Positions 22,866 through 37,484 of a DNA stretch of 64,000 bases are shown piece by piece (position 1 is the first letter of the stretch; each line of letters opens with the position of its first letter). The notes beneath the pieces are model-generated. The model had not been told where the DNA came from. It did no database searches and saw only the letters and a list, made by a program, of their open reading frames with translations. Both the position numbers and the translations under genes were made by a program. This DNA comes from Pachypanchax playfairii (Eukaryota; Chordata; Actinopteri; Cyprinodontiformes; Aplocheilidae). The stretch spans positions 2,455,182-2,519,181 of the forward strand of contig SSNP01000029.1 of NCBI GenBank assembly GCA_006937955.1. Direction: 5' to 3'.

Positions 22866-25800
22866 GTGTCCAGAGTTACAGTACTTGTGACTATAACGAT
22901 CAGCACCATCGTCCTGAAGGGGATTTTTTTCTGCTGGTTCCAGTTCATAGAGCCAGATCTTATGCTGACCCCATCTTGAACATTAACTTATTACCACACA
23001 TACAGTAAGATGATTAATATGAAATTTCATGTATTCTAAATAAATAAACACAATAAGGTTTTTGTAGCAACAATCTTGTAGTCTAGATTTCAAATAGTAG
23101 AAAAATCTTTCCAAACACAATTTCCATTTTTATGTGTAACTGGGTATGAACATATAAAGTACTTAGCACAATACTTGTCCATGTTAAAGTTCATAAATCA
23201 AAACTCTTGAGAGGAGATTGAATGAATTTTTGACTGCACTCTTCAGACAGGCTGACAAATACTCTCATCTGTGGTCTTGCTGAAGGAATCCTTCAAAATA
23301 AAATCGACAGAAATGATATGGTGCTGTCATTCAGCAAGAGCACTTCAAAAGCACCGGGGGAATGTGTTTTGTGGCCTCTCTGTCACTTTGAGTGGAAGCT
23401 TCCTCCACAGCCCATTTACCTCTCATCTCGGTATGATGGGTTTGAACGTAAAACTAGTTTCTGCAGCCTCAGTTGTTTTGGTTTCTTGTACTGAAACCAG
23501 ATGCTGACTGGTGCTGTCAAACTGGATGTACGCTCATACAAATATTAAAATACTCCACTACAGGTTTTCAGTTTAAAGAAACATTGGCCCTCACTTTTCA
23601 AAAGCAGTTTTTACTCATCCCTTTTTTATTGCGAGTCAGCATTTTTATTTTTTCTTATTTATAAAAGAAAGAAAAATCATTGTTTTTATTCAGAATTGAG
23701 TCAAGTTTCAGAGTTCACAAACATTTATTATTACCAAAGTATAGCGGTATAATGCTGATGGAAACACTGCAGATAGACGACAGCAAACTGAACTCTTCTT
23801 TGTGGAATGTTCAAATCTGCATTTTCTTTTTTTGTAGAGTTACAAACAGAAAAAGCAAATTATATCTGTGGGGAGAACAAAAGAGCACTTTTTAAAATAA
23901 TATTTGACTGAGTCTGTTTCGTCCCACTGTTTGCCAGACATTATAAAATAAGGTATGGCTACATTTTATACCAATGCATTTACAGTACAATATTTTGACC
24001 ACTATCACATACATATATTTAAAATATAAATTCAACCCTCCTTAAATTATAACAGATAAAACCAGATTTCTGGAGTTCAAACTTCAAATAAGTATGAATA
24101 GTAAAGGTTTCAGACCTGAGACGTTTAATAGCATTAAATTATTGCACCTTTAATCTCTGTGTGTACAATGTAATAAGAAGTTTGTGAGCAGTTTCCATCA
24201 GACTGAATTATTTGATGTCATCATTTTAATTTTAACCAAAGACTTAACTAAAATATTAATATCTAATATATTATCTGTGTAAAAATGATTTAATAACATT
24301 AGCACACTGTGACTTATGCTCATTTTTTATTGTGACAACACAAAAAATTATTGTTTTTTTTTACAGTAACCAAATGACCATATTTTATGTTTTCAGGTTA
24401 CTCAGTAATTTGAAAATGATTTTTTTGCATGAGTTTACTGCACATCTATAGTCATACTATTTTAGGACCAGGTTTAATTTACTTGAACTTACTTCATGTG
24501 GCCCCTGGGGTTTCTCTAATAATTAGTGAAACAGCGAAGTGAATCAGTGAGTCGGCATCAATGGGTATTGAGTCAGAGTTCGATAAAGATGGAGGATTGT
24601 ATTTTTTCCTTCTTACATGTAAATTTTGAAATTGCCTACCTGAGAAAATAGTTAATTTAATTTCTTAAAGCGATAATTCAGACCGTCTGAAAAGGGGTGC
24701 TGAACAGGAATGTTTTTGATGACCAGCCAATCAGAATTTCCACTTGCCAGTTTTTACTTGGGGAAAATAAATCAGATTATAAATGCAACAGAATATTAAA
24801 AACCACACACACAGACACAAACAATAATTACAAAATTATAATCATAATATTTGTTGTTCTGACTAGGATAAAATAGAAACAATGAACGCACAAAGTAATA
24901 AACAACAATGACAACAGCTGCATTTCCCATTTAATTTACCAGACCCTAAATGTGTCCTGGGGAGGGGTATAGATTAGTGGTAAACAACATGATATATTTA
25001 CAATGAAAAGAAATGTTATTATCTTTAAAAGAAATGCACAAATTCTGCAATTAGAAAAAAGATCTGGATAGACCTTCAAAGTTCAACTTTGAACATAAAA
25101 TAGACATATAACTACGCTGTATCTATAATAATAATAAAATAACAATATTAATCTGTAGTTGAATAGAATAAAATGCAAACTAACTGACATGGAAGTAAAG
25201 TTTCCTTTCATGGTCATTTATCTGACCTGACAGGATACTTGACACAGATGTCAGAATAATTTTGACATCACATCTGCATCACTGATCCTGTTGTTGAATT
25301 AAAGTTTACATTTGATATGTTTGTCCACCTATTTCCAGACAAATTCATTTTTGCATAGGAAGAAGATCAGCATGTGATTCAGGAGGAAGGTCAGTGGTTT
25401 GATTCTAGGCTTCAGCCTGAAAACTCACATAGTCTAAGAAGTCTTTATGTGTGTGCTTATGATAACAGTTGAATGTGACAATTTATATAAAACACTTTGA
25501 GCTGCAAATTGGTTTAGAAAACCCTTAAATACAACTCATTTATCATGAGAATTTAAAATGAGAAACATCAATTGAAACATGAATTATTGTTCACTTCATG
25601 TTGGTGAAGATGACCGTTCACAAGGTGAATAATAATCTGTTGCTACACTTCATATAATATCCCGGATAAGGTTTCATCTCCTTGTAATTTATAAATTACT
25701 GACTTCGTAGCTCTATGGCCACTTTGTAATTTTTCTTTTTAACATTAATTTGTCTCGATACTCTCTAGTAGTTTCTTGAAGATTAATTTAAAATATATAT

Positions 25801-28800
25801 CATTAATGGTACATTCATTTTTGTGGAGAAAATGGTCCATAGAAAAATCAATTTAAGTTATTCTTAACCAGGAAAGCAAGTATTTCCTCAATCCTTTCCT
25901 TGTAGATGTGGAGAGCAGAGCTGCTTGTCAAAGCATAGTAATGAGACGAATAAATGCTTGAGGGACAGACAGAGTGTTCAGACTGTGATTAACTGCAGCT
26001 GGACTATGAAACCTCAAAGGGTTGTAAAAAGAAAACATACCTGACCAGCATTAAGTTTTTGTTTTGTTTTTTTTATCTACAGCCAACAAGGTAAAAAGAA
26101 GAATCACCTGTTTGAGCTAATATCATTGCAAAGAGGCAACACAGTCATGTTCCTCTTTATTTGAGGTGTTGGACTAATTTAAATTTAATGGATGCAAGTA
26201 AACACTTGCCAACACATACGTTTTTATTCTATTATTGCATTAAAAAATTGAAGGTGTTTAAGGCGAAATCAGAATTAAATGTAAATATCTTTTTTTCTTC
26301 TTTGATGAAATTGTTGGGGGCAAAACTAAATATGATTTTCAAAATTATAGAATTTGGATAATAAAAAAAAAAGCTAAATGAGAAACTTGACAGCATAAAT
26401 TGTCTTGTTTTTAGGGGGTGTAACAAGCAGTTATTAAATGAATATTTTATCAAAACATAGCAGAAGATACTTCAAAATAAGTGTTCCAAAAAAAAAAAAA
26501 GGAACTTTAAATTTGGATGAGATAAACAACAAAAACGAATTGAGAAGGATCAAACAGAGTCATGATGCTGAGTGCAAAGGACCCAAACGGCAACTAATTG
26601 TGGCACTAAACAACCCAACAATACTGGAAACAAAAGTCAGATGGCAAAAAAAAACCTGGACTGCACACTTGTGGAACAACAAGAGCCTCAAAGTAACGTT
26701 CTGAAAGAAGCTTCTTTGAATTCTTAATCTTCTTTGGAAGTTAAAGGAAGTTTATATACTGACAGAAAAAAGCACAAGAACCAAAGAATTACTTACACTG
26801 GGTGAGATGATTAGTGAATGGCAACCCAGTGGTTTCATGAGCTGATGAGACACAGGTGTGAAAAGCTGATTAACCTGAGAGCGGTGGGAAATAATGAACT
26901 GTGGCTGAACGAGAAGAAAACAATGCAAACTGAAAAGACACCGAATGAAAAACCCAGAAACACCTGCTAACATGAAACAACCCCATTACACAAAGTCAAA
27001 CCAAAAACAAACAAATAACAAAATATCACATCCAAATCTCCCAAGGTAACAAACAGAGAAGCAGGAAGTATTTATAAATACTTAAATCAAACGAATAGTA
27101 GTGATAATTGGCAGCTAGTACCAGTTGTGTGTGGGGAGAGGAGAAACAAGAAACACGAAGGAAACAGATTGAAAGACAAATGGGAGAATTTTCCTTGGTA
27201 TCAATATTAAATTTTAATATCATAACAATTAGCTAGAGGATGGCAAATTGTTTGTTTCTGTTGCTTGTTATTAACAGTTCATCTATTCAAGAGTAAAAAT
27301 CTGTTTTTTTCCATTTTCTTGAAATGCACAGGTGCCAAAATTAACCAAAACACTGCAAAGCTAGCATTTTGAAGATGTTCATACATACTATGTAATAAAC
27401 TGCCAAAGCTCCTCCCACATGGAATCAAACTCAACTGGAACAGATGAGAAGGCTTTACTCATCAGAAATGTCACAGTGTGAATCTTCAGTCTATTTATTT
27501 AGTCCTGTTGAAATGATATCACAAGAGATGAGAGCTGCATTGTTCACTGGACCAGAGGAACAGAAGTCCAGCAGGTCAGTTTTTCATCCTGTCGTTTGCC
27601 ACTGTGCACCAGCAGGTTCATAATAGCTCTCCTTAATGAGGACTATGATATACCTCTGTTTCTTATTGGGAAAACCTGGATTCTTTCCCTTTGCAGAAAA
27701 CCATTATTCATTGTAAAAGTAGCCTGACTTTGAATGTAATAAAATGTGGGGACAAAAGAACAATGGAAACCTTGCAGATGAAACAACAAACAAGCAGTTC
27801 ATTCTGCTTACCTAAACTTAAAAAATGACAAAGTGTGAGCTTTTTCCTTGAGACAGTGTGTTTGTTGAAGAGTGACTCTCTCTGCTCAGGCAAGAGAAAA
27901 ACATGTAGTATTGTGCTAACATGAGAGCAACTCTGAGAACTACAGTGTGGTACCTGATGTGTCTCCAGATGATGTTGGCATGAGGTTTGGTAAAAGAAAG
28001 AATGAAACATTTTAGAAGTCTGACTTCCAGCAATGCAAACCAAACTCTCACTCTGGTTACACTAGAATTGAATGGCCCTTAGTCAGGCTCCAGGAAGCAC
28101 TTCTGAAATCCGCTAACAGGACATCACGAGGGATACAGTCTTAAGCCTTTTCTAAGTCCAAGTTGGAGAACTTTAGATTGCACCTCAGCTTTTAGTGGAT
28201 GATGTGTTCTTGTTGCAGAGACCTTCAGCAGGCACCAGCCAAATTCAAGATAGCACACCCAAGTCTGAGGACATCCATGGTCCTCCATTGGAAAAGGATG
28301 GGAACAAAGTGCTTGATTTACCAACAGATCTCTGTTCCAAATAAGTATGGACTATGTTGAACATACCAGGGATGTACTTTCGGCTGATGTGACTACTTTT
28401 TGTTTGCCTTTTTCTTAAAAAAAAAACAAACAAAAACAACTTGTCTCTAGACGTTCCCATAGTTTCCTCGTTGCATCAATAGAGGTAGAAGATGGATACA
28501 ACATGGAGAGTTAAAAGAGAATAGATGGGTCAGAAACGCTGCATGAAAAAAGAAAATGCTATAAATAGAAGCTTTGTCTTCTGCAGCATCAGACATAATG
28601 CACCAACATGGAGTAGAGGGAGAAGATGGAGTGAAGAGTGTGTTGCTGACCACGTGATGGAGGGAAACAGTAACACAGGGAAGGGTGCAAGGAAAACATT
28701 AAGGTTCTAAGGTTTTTCTCGCACAAACGTCTGTGTTATTTTATGTTTAGTTAATCGATGCAATTTGGCCTCTGAAGGAAAAAAAAAGTGTGGGTCAGAT

Positions 28801-31800
28801 TAAGTTCATCACATACTAAGATCTAAAAACACTGTTATGAACATTAATGCAAAACATAAAAAGATTCCTATGAATTCCTGGTATTTAGCATAAGAATTTA
28901 TCAGTTCTACACCCCACTTAGTGTATACGTTCCACCTTTTCGACTAGACCGTAGTTTAAGGCATTATTTGTATTTTAAAATGTGTTTGCCATATAACTTT
29001 TCAGACATTTTCTAAAACAAATACTGTATTTACCAACCTCATGCAGGAAGAACTTTGGTGTTGTTTTCAGAGGACTATGCATCCATCATCTAAACTAATG
29101 TAAGTGTGCAACACTAATTTGCCTAAAATAAATGTTAACTAAACCCTTGTCAACGTTTCTCTCTCATTTTCACTCCTTTGAAGGTTGCTCAGTCTTGTAT
29201 ATACTATATGTTGCTAGACCGTCCATGACCATGACATCTTTCAGTGGAGGTCATGGCAGAACCAAGACTTTCTGATGGCCAGAGAACTCCTCTATATCCC
29301 TCAGAACTGGAGAACATCACAGGGACACATAGCTGGAGGAGGGCGCTGTGAAGTGACAGGTGACTGAAGATGGATCTACTTTAGAAGTTTACAGAATTAA
29401 AGTGCATAAAAATAATGAAAATATTTAGATTTAGTTTTCAATTCAAGCAAATTCTGGCTGTTAATAAATGCAGTAATGTGTAAACAACCATCAAATCTAA
29501 TCAAGTGAGTAAAGATCAGTCAGTGCCATGAACGCTGGGAAATGAGTTTTCTTTATGATCATCGTCTACATTTTCTCTTTTTTTCTTAGACCGAGCTTTT
29601 ATGTTTTGCTGTGTGGATTCTAGTTCCTTTTTCAATATGTTGTGAGTCATTTCCTCTTCTCCTCCTCCTTGGAGTTCAGGGCCAAGACAGGCTTTGTAAA
29701 CACACTCTAATCCAGAACCAGCACCAAATTGGACTCCTAAGCTTCCTGATCCCTTCTATATCCTTTTGAACATCAATAAATATATTTATTTTCTTCTGAG
29801 AACAGACGAGGCCTTCTGGAAAAGATTAAAACTCCACTTCATTTATTTTTCACTTTCTCTTTTCTTTTGAAATTGCTTACTGTTAATTTAAAACAACAGC
29901 TGTGCATTGACAGAGTGTAGAAGAGGGAAGGAGGTGGGAATGCCACACGGAGAGAAAGTGAGAAATTCTTTTTGGTTTAATTAAACTTCCGAGATTGTTG
30001 TCATTTATTTGGGTTCTTGTGTGCCGCCACATCAGAGTAGATATTTTTAGTTGTTATCTAGATAGAAGGATGTTTAATTTTCAGGCCTGTACAGCAGGAG
30101 TAACTGAAAAGATTTATCTGCAGCCTGTCAGGGTGAAACTGAGAGACAGGAGAAGATAATTTATAAGAACTTGTTCTCAAGCTTTGCTTTTGTCACTGTG
30201 TATAATTTCAGCGTGGAACAAGTTTCCTCACATGACTCTTTTGGCAGATTGTGTCATGCTGAGAAGCCTCTTAATATTGTCACTTCCTCCCTCCTGCTGG
30301 TAAAGCCTGTGGAGAAGGTTAGCATTTTCGCATGCCTCTAACAGGTGCGCTAAAAATAAATAGATCGTCACATCCTCTTGATAACAGTAACTCTGTTGAA
30401 GATTTGAAAACCCTCGGATGACATTTACTGGATAATCTTACAATGTTTTAAACCAGAAAAAAGGAGCTTGACTCTGACTCAGTGTGTTACACACTATCCA
30501 TATCAGAAGTTGATGTGGTGTCATAATAATATCATCCAGTTCTTTTTAAGTCAAACAAGGTTTTCTTAGTTATATTGAAGGAGTTCCATGGAACAGAAAG
30601 GCTCTAGGACCCAGATGGAAGATCTGAACAGCTTGCTGTGATGCAAAAAAGATGCCAAATATAGCTGATATCAATAACTGATGTACATAATCATGTCTGT
30701 CCTAATGAACACTGAAGAGACCCAAACACTGTGAAACAGCCAAACCCAGATTACCTGCTTGCGTTTTCAGAGACAACTAGGTAAGATCTGGAGAAAGTGG
30801 TGAGTGGTGAGTAAAAAAAAAGTTATTGGTTGACAGATTGATTTTAAATTATATAATTGAGTTTTTTGGCTTGATACATTTTTTTTTGTTTTTTCTAGAC
30901 AAGAATGAAGGGTTTCAGAGGACTAAGGAAGGAAGAGGACAGCGGGAAGAAGGAGAACAGGTGAGTCAAATGGTAGATTGAATAGAGTGAGTACGGCTGA
31001 TCGAACAGGTGAGTTTCTACAATTTCTACAATAGACTTTTGACACAGGAAAGACTGAGATATTTAGATTGATCTGAGACTCAAAAACCATAATCAGATCA
31101 TTGCAGAATTTCTCAGTTTTCTTAAAATACAGTTTTCAGAAAGGTTAGAGAGAATCACTGAACTAAAATATAAATGCAACACTTCTGTTTTTTCTCCCAT
31201 TTTTCATGAGATGAACTCTAAAACATTTTCCACATCTACAAAATAACATCTATCTCAAATATTGTTGAACAATCTATCTAAATCTGTAATAGTGAACACT
31301 TCTCATCCCACCTGTACCATATCAAGATGCTGATTAGACTGCAGGATTATTGCACAAGTGTGTCTTAGACTCGCCATAATAAAAGGCCACTCTGAAATGT
31401 TCCGTTTTGTTTTATTGGGGGTCTTCATGAGGTAAATGGTGGATGAAACCTGGTTGAAGTAATAAAAATCTTTCATGTATTGACATAATCTTTATGTGCG
31501 ACTAAAGTGAAATCCTATCCAGGTCACCTGGTCTTCATTTATCAGTCAGCTCACCTGCCTCTCCAATCATTCCTTCCTTTCTGTGTAAATATCCTTCAGT
31601 TTCTGGATCCCGCTTTTATCTGTTGTTTCCTGCTTCCTGTTTGCTCCTTTAAGTCTCTGTCAGTTTATCATTCTTGGAAATTTTGGTTGCTGTGTTATCA
31701 GCACTTACAGTTTTTTACACTCAGTTCCGGTGCTGCCTGGCCCAGATGTTTTAGATTCTGTTACACACAATATGACTTTTGTTTTTCAGGACTACAGAAC

Positions 31801-33296
31801 AGGTTTCCAAAATCAAAATTTGTCCTTCACACACAGAATATTGATTTATAAGGACCTTCTGTGATTATTTCAGTGATCTGATACAAACACAAAATCCAAA
31901 CTATTTCTTATGATCTTCAGATTTTTAAAAAAGTTACATTCTGAAAACAAGTTTTGGTCTGACACTGACAAAGTTTTAAGTTAAAGTTGGTAAAACATAT
32001 AAAACATAAAACCTCTGTGTATTTTATCCAATATTACTTGAATAAATTACACATTAAGACTAGTACTAAAAGAACTTAGATGTGGGTCACACCCAAAACC
32101 TTGTTGCTGACGCAAACCAGTTTTTAATTCCTAGATCTTAATAAACTGCAACCAAATTCCAGTTTAACTTGGGAAGTTAACTAAATGCAAATCATGCTGA
32201 GTTTAACAGCAGACAAAATCAAATTCCAGTAATTACTCTAAATCAGCTTTTTTTTTTTGCTTTTTGATCTGCAAAAATATCCACAATAACAAAAAATGAC
32301 ATTGGAACAAGATTAGTGCTAGTGCACGAGAGAAGTTTAATTTCATGGCATAACTTGCTGAATGCAGCAGTTCACTCGACTGAAAATGCTTAAACATGTT
32401 GAGAAATGATTTCCTGGACAAGTTGGTTTACTTCTGATAGATATGTCAGAGCAGAGGGGAATGCAAATAGAGCTGCGGGACAGTGGCCACACCACTTAAA
32501 GGCAAGCTGTTGCACGATGACAGTGAATTACTTCTTCTACAAAATCATCACTATGGTGCACGCCAGCTCGCCAGGAGGAATTTCCTGTAGTCAGCCACGA
32601 GGTTTTCATTTTTCTTGTGGTTCCACTTCAGCTTCAGGAGTTATTCATTTCCTGCTCTTTCCAAACACTCTCAAATGAAAAACATCACTTCTGCTGATGA
32701 AAGTTTGGGTCATACACGACTCCTGTTGGTAAGTGAATTACAAACCATTAAGACAAATGGCCAGCTGTGAGAGCAGATGCTCTGCTGAAGAATGGCACCA
32801 TGTTATTGGGTGTTTAATGGAACAAGTAAGAGAGAAAGATTGAAAAGGTGGGCTGGTTTCGAGTCATTCTGGACTGTACAGGCCCTTCATCTTCATTTTA
32901 AGTGAGTTGCCCATGCAGCTGCTGGTGATCAATAGGTGATTTCCCACCACAGTAACTCCAAACCAAAGCATTGTTTGAGCCTTCCCCATCCCAAAGGTAT
33001 CAATAGTGTTGATCTTTCAGTGGCAATGTACACCCAATAAGAAAAGAGGCATTGACTTATAGAAGATATTGTTAAATATGCTCAGAGTGGAGGATGATGG
33101 GAAAGATCATAAATCTGGTGTCATTCCATTAATCACCCTTATTTTAAGAGCAGGAGTGTTCAAAGTAAAAATTATACTCTGAATAAAAATAGACTTCATT
33201 TGAACTGTGTAGCATCAGTTTTGTAATAATCACAATCAGATTTTATTTCCTAACAGGCAAAAAAGTTCACATGTACCAAGAAGTCTAAAATACATT
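22866..33296. other. Ten-kilobase stretch with no recognised gene or element
   Basis: AT-rich sequence with only scattered short open frames. Splice-like sites flank 30901-30960 (pyrimidine-rich acceptor, GTGAGT donor, an ATG inside), but 19 unrecognised codons are not enough to call an exon. Purine-rich patches at 26750-27000 and around 34330-34660 have similar style and could be decayed LTR or SINE material; I could not align them. Confidence 0.45.
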
Positions 33297-33480
33297 ATAT
33301 TGCCACGGGTATTGGAGCACCCATCCAAATCATTAAATTCAAGTGTTTCTTTCACTTCCAGGCCACAATTGTATAATTTCAAGCACCTACTCATGTAGAC
33401 TGCTACTGCAAACATCCTTTAAACAAAGGGTTGCTCTCAGGTGCTCAGTGAATTCCAGCGTGGAAAGATGCCTGTGCAAA
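33297..33480 (+). mobile_element. Terminal fragment of a second Tc1-like family
   Basis: The segment TATATTGCCACGGGTATTGG followed by ACCCATCCAAATCATTAAAT and CAGTGAATTCCAGCG corresponds to the 5' end and transposase leader region of a widespread fish Tc1-like family, judged from memory of its layout. It breaks off near 33480 without a transposase or opposite end. Confidence 0.55.
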
Positions 33481-34715
33481 AAGTCCAAAAATAAAACAAC
33501 AAAAAATAGACTGTATCACGTTCAGAAGTTTGTAATATTAAGTTCTGTGATTTTATGAGAGAATTTGTTTTAAAATAATAGTAAATGACAATTACGAAAT
33601 CTTAATAAATAATTTCTCAATTATCAAAATATGCATAATTATGGAATTTTTATCTTGTAAAACAATCACAATGTATTTTCTAACATAAAAATAAACATTT
33701 TATGTGATATCTATTTTATTAAGATACATTTGAGGGTTTGAATGACAAACTTTTCTCATTATAACGTGAACAGGTTTTATTTTGCAGCTTTTAGTTTGCT
33801 GTTGTTCAGTAAGCAGGACTTTTTTATTCAGTTTTTTTCCCCAGAAATGTTTATTCTTTTATAACTTTAAAATGTGTTTTAAGACTGACCTAAACTTTTA
33901 TTATTTTTATTCCAAGGTAATGAAGCAGACCAAAGTAAGATTTCAGAGATGTTCATGCTCTTTTGTAAATGTGACGTAACCGTTTTCTGTACATTGTGAT
34001 GAAAACTCCTGTGTGATGCTGAATCAAACAGAGCTGAGGGACATTGTCATCAGTAATCGGTTACTCTGAGGTTTCTTCACCTGCAGCTGCTGTACGTTAC
34101 CTACTGATTCTTCTTCTGACCTTCTACATTCAAAATCTTTTTATCCTTCTGGAAGATAAAAAGTTGAACTCCACTCAAACCTTCCTCTACAGCTGTTTTA
34201 AGTTACATGTTCTTGACAGTTCTGTGTCATCACTGGTCCTGATAGCTCAATTATGTTGAACATCAAGTTCAAAGTACTGATTTTAGGGGAATTTGAGACA
34301 AATCTACCATTTGCTGTAGTAACGTTCAACACAGGTGTGGTTGTGAAGCAGGGCTCAGGTGCAGGAAGGTACCAGAAAGGCAGGTTTAAAATCCCCAAAA
34401 CATTGTATTGAAAATAAATGTACTGACTTGGACCACAGCATGAACATGATAACTATCAAATGAGAAGAATCTGACAAACAACTCAGAGACCAGAAGTTAT
34501 TTATATGGTGGAGGTGATTGCTGGCATGCGAACCTGGTGTGATTAACAGATGTAAAACAGATGTGAGTAGAAACTCAGGACAAGGCTGTGGCAGTGAGAC
34601 TACTAGACACAAGCTGAAAACAAACCTGGAATAATAAGGACTCCTAAAACCAATGAAACACATAAAGATAAGAAGAAACGTACATAACAAAAGAAAAAGA
34701 CAGTCAGTCAATCAT
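33481..34715. other. Non-coding stretch
   Basis: AT-rich with no recognised gene. The antisense open frame at 34355-34711 has no identifiable domain and coincides with a purine-rich patch of repeat-like style. Confidence 0.4.
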
Positions 34716-34836
34716 TTCCTTTACCTGCTTATTCCTGTTCAAGGTCACAGGGAGCTGGTGTCTGTCTCCAGCTCCCTGTGGAAGAGTAGCAGGGTTGAAC
34801 CTGGACAGGTTACCACTCCATCACAGGGGCACATAC
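34716..34836 (-). repeat. Antisense SINE-like repeat fragment
   Basis: TTTACCTGCTTATTCCTGTT, GGGAGCTGGTGTC and ACCACTCCATCACAGG match in reverse orientation the 3' half of the repeat at 46385-46695. A Tc1 terminal fragment begins directly after it. Confidence 0.6.
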
Positions 34837-34837
34837 A

Positions 34838-35505
34838 GTGGAGCAAAAAAATATTTGGATACATAGCTACTGATTGTGCAAGTTTTCTTAAAGAGGCCAT
34901 TTCATACAAGTTTCAGGACTTTGTGGTTATTTCTTAAGTATTAACCTGTAATTCGAAACATTTAGTATCTAAAAAACGTCAGGAAACACTGATTAACAGA
35001 CCTTTGAATCTGTCTGCGTTAACATTTGGGTGGTTCCGGGTACTTCCGTATCCGGCTTCGTCAGCAGCTCATTTATATTCAATATTCAAATTTGCTGGAC
35101 TCAGATTGGCTAACAAACTAGCCTATGAGAGCAAGGTATACTGTTTCCTGCCCTGCTGCGCATGGTAACATCAGATGTACTCTCTTCCTGTTTGCTACGT
35201 CTTATGCTAACAGCTTTTAGCCAGCAGCATGCTAGGCGTGGTTTCAACTTAAGGAGCTGCCAAATACTAACGAACAAAGGAGTTGTGACAAAACAGATAC
35301 TCAGGTTTTATCACCACCTGCGTAATTTGAGAGATTAAAACTGAAAGAGAAGTTGTTGACTTGTTTTCACACCCACTATGAAGGTAAAAACACCTGTGGA
35401 GCTAAAATATTCAACAGAAACCTCAGAAGAACTGTTTTTAATAGAATGGCCTCTTTAAGTTATATGTTTTCTCATCTTCAAAAGTTGAGAGAGGTCTGTA
35501 ATTTA
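34838..35505 (+). mobile_element. Tc1 terminal-repeat relic split by a TTAA MITE
   Basis: 34838-34887 reads CAGTGGAGCAAAAAAATATT and GATTGTGCAAGTTTTC, a diverged copy of the terminal repeat of the intact Tc1 element at 38426. After the MITE, 35475-35505 continues with TTGAGAGAGGTCTGTAATTT, the next part of the same terminal repeat. The MITE target TTAA falls where the intact repeat has CACTTAAAAAG. Confidence 0.65.
34892..35454 (+). mobile_element. TTAA-target MITE, copy 2 (best preserved)
   Basis: A 563 bp element is flanked by TTAA at 34888-34891 and 35455-35458. Terminal inverted repeats are AGAGGCCATTTC on the left and AGAGGCCATTCT at the reverse-complemented right. Internal blocks are shared with copies 8682-9286 (inverted) and 57842-58386. 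It is non-coding; the open frame at 35353-35583 is incidental. A piggyBac or Kolobok relative probably mobilised it. Confidence 0.82.
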
Positions 35506-37484
35506 TTTAAAAAAAAAACTCAGGCAACCAAAAAACACACAAACCCAAAGCATCCTGACAAAACGTGTTTCTACAAGCATTGAATCATGGGATCAACTTA
35601 GTTTTTCACACCCAGTTTACCAATGTTTGCTTCATTTTAGATTCATAATAGCATTTATCGTGGGCTTTTTTGTACTCTTGAGTTCATGATAATTTTTAGA
35701 TATCCATCTTAACAAAGAGACAGTGTGATCCTTTGCAGATTGCAGCCATCCTTCACACACAGGCCTTGGGATTTGTCGGTGAAGGCACAACCTTTTTGAC
35801 ATCCAAGACATGATGAAAGGACCAGAACCTTCATGCAGTGATCCAAATGGTTGGAGGCTGCTCATTAATATAGATAGGGTTTTTATAGGAATGGCTGTTA
35901 GTTTAAATTATTCACAGAGTTCAGGAAGACATATATGCTGGCCCCTTCAGTAGCATAGCTAGCTGAGCACATAAATACCTACTGTGAGGCAGATGAAGTA
36001 TAGGAACGAGCACAGGATCTGCTGTGCATGAAAAGAGAAATGGCAGGGAGTCACGGCCGTCCTAAATCATGAACTGTAATAGTGTCACTGTGTAGCAGCA
36101 GCCATATACATAAGCACACACAACAAGGTAGCAACTTTTTAAGACAGAAAGGTACAATGTGTGATATGCTGTACGACCCACCATCCCACCATTCAGGGCC
36201 TGCAGGATGTTCTCAGAAAAGTTTAAAGTGGGCAGTTAGAAAGGCGGTTCAGATGTTCTGAAATGAGGTTCTGTGTTTTCAGGAGTTTATATTAGTGGAT
36301 AGCAAAGTTATCTCAGTTTGGAGAACGAGCTAATGGCTAATATGGCAAGTCCAATCCCAAATTAGACTCCTGTCATTTTAAAATAGCTCCTGTCTTCAAA
36401 ACTTAATATTGATTACGCAATTTTTGTTTTATAAACCTTTATTCCACCATCAATTTTGCATCCGTGTGTCATTTATGAAAGACTTTCGTTTTGAGTTTTT
36501 ATTTATTCTTTGAGAAAACTGCAGCAGCTCCCCGATCATGAGTTTTTCTGCTGCAGTACAGGAATGTGTACTGTATGTCATATCACATGTCAAAACCTTA
36601 TCACCTGACTACAGTTGCAACTTCAGGGCAGAAAGTGTAAACAACCTGAGGTAAGGTTTACATGATAATCGGCTTTTATTTTGAAACTTTTGAGGAATAT
36701 TTCAAAGAGGATTTTCTTCTTTTCTGTATCAAATGGCAATTATACTCATATTTACTTCGAGATCACATGCTTTGAATCTATCTCTTTGCTCTTAAGAGAC
36801 TGATGAGAAATTGGTTTTTTGATGAGTTCACAAACTTGCGTGGTGTTTCTTCAGTTTTGATGAAAAAAAACAAGTGAGTTGCTGATGGAATATTTATTTC
36901 TCCAACAGACTTCCATTATGCTGTCATGTTGTTTGTTAGAGGTCCAGGAGTAAGCTGCTATTATGCAAAATGAGTTGTATCCTGGGTGATTTAAGTGTTT
37001 GTTGTACATTTGAATTTCAATTATTAGATTCTAGTGCAGAGACATTCTCCATCTGATTGTTTGATGAAACATGTCCATAAACTCCTCAGCTGGTTGGGAA
37101 TCATCACAGTGAAGTTGCTACACATACATAATGTATTGTCAAACACAGTGTGCAATTGTCAGATACACAAGCCATTTAAACATTGATAAAGATCAAGGCT
37201 GATGCTCCTGTACAAACAAACTGAACAAGCACTTGAAGAAAAGCCATTAACAGTTTATGCATGTTCTAAATGCCTCTTTTAACCAAGATGAACCACTTAA
37301 ATAAAATACTTGTTCAGCTCTCCCTGCTTACTTATTCTAACTAGCAGGTTGTTCCAACCACATTATTTAGGCGCAGGACTCCAATCCATATAAATCAAAA
37401 TATATTGATCATTTCCATGCAGATATAATTTTGATAAATCTTCTAGTTATTATCAGGATACAGAAACGTCAGTTTGCTCTTTTA
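35506..37484. other. Non-coding stretch, nothing recognised
   Basis: About 2 kb without a supported gene. A 77-codon antisense open frame at 35632-35865 has no identifiable domain or splice context. Confidence 0.45.

Noticed and set aside
26750..27000. Possible decayed LTR similar to 34330-34660
   Set aside because: Only general purine-rich similarity; no terminal TG...CA pair, repeat partner or target duplication could be established.
29245..29343. Short frame beginning MAEPRLSDGQ in good start context
   Set aside because: Ends after 32 codons before the donor-like site and is not recognised.
30901..30960. Possible small exon with ATG, pyrimidine-rich acceptor and GTGAGT donor
   Set aside because: Only 19 codons, unrecognised and with no partner exons found; could be chance. 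Left as a lead for RNA-seq only.
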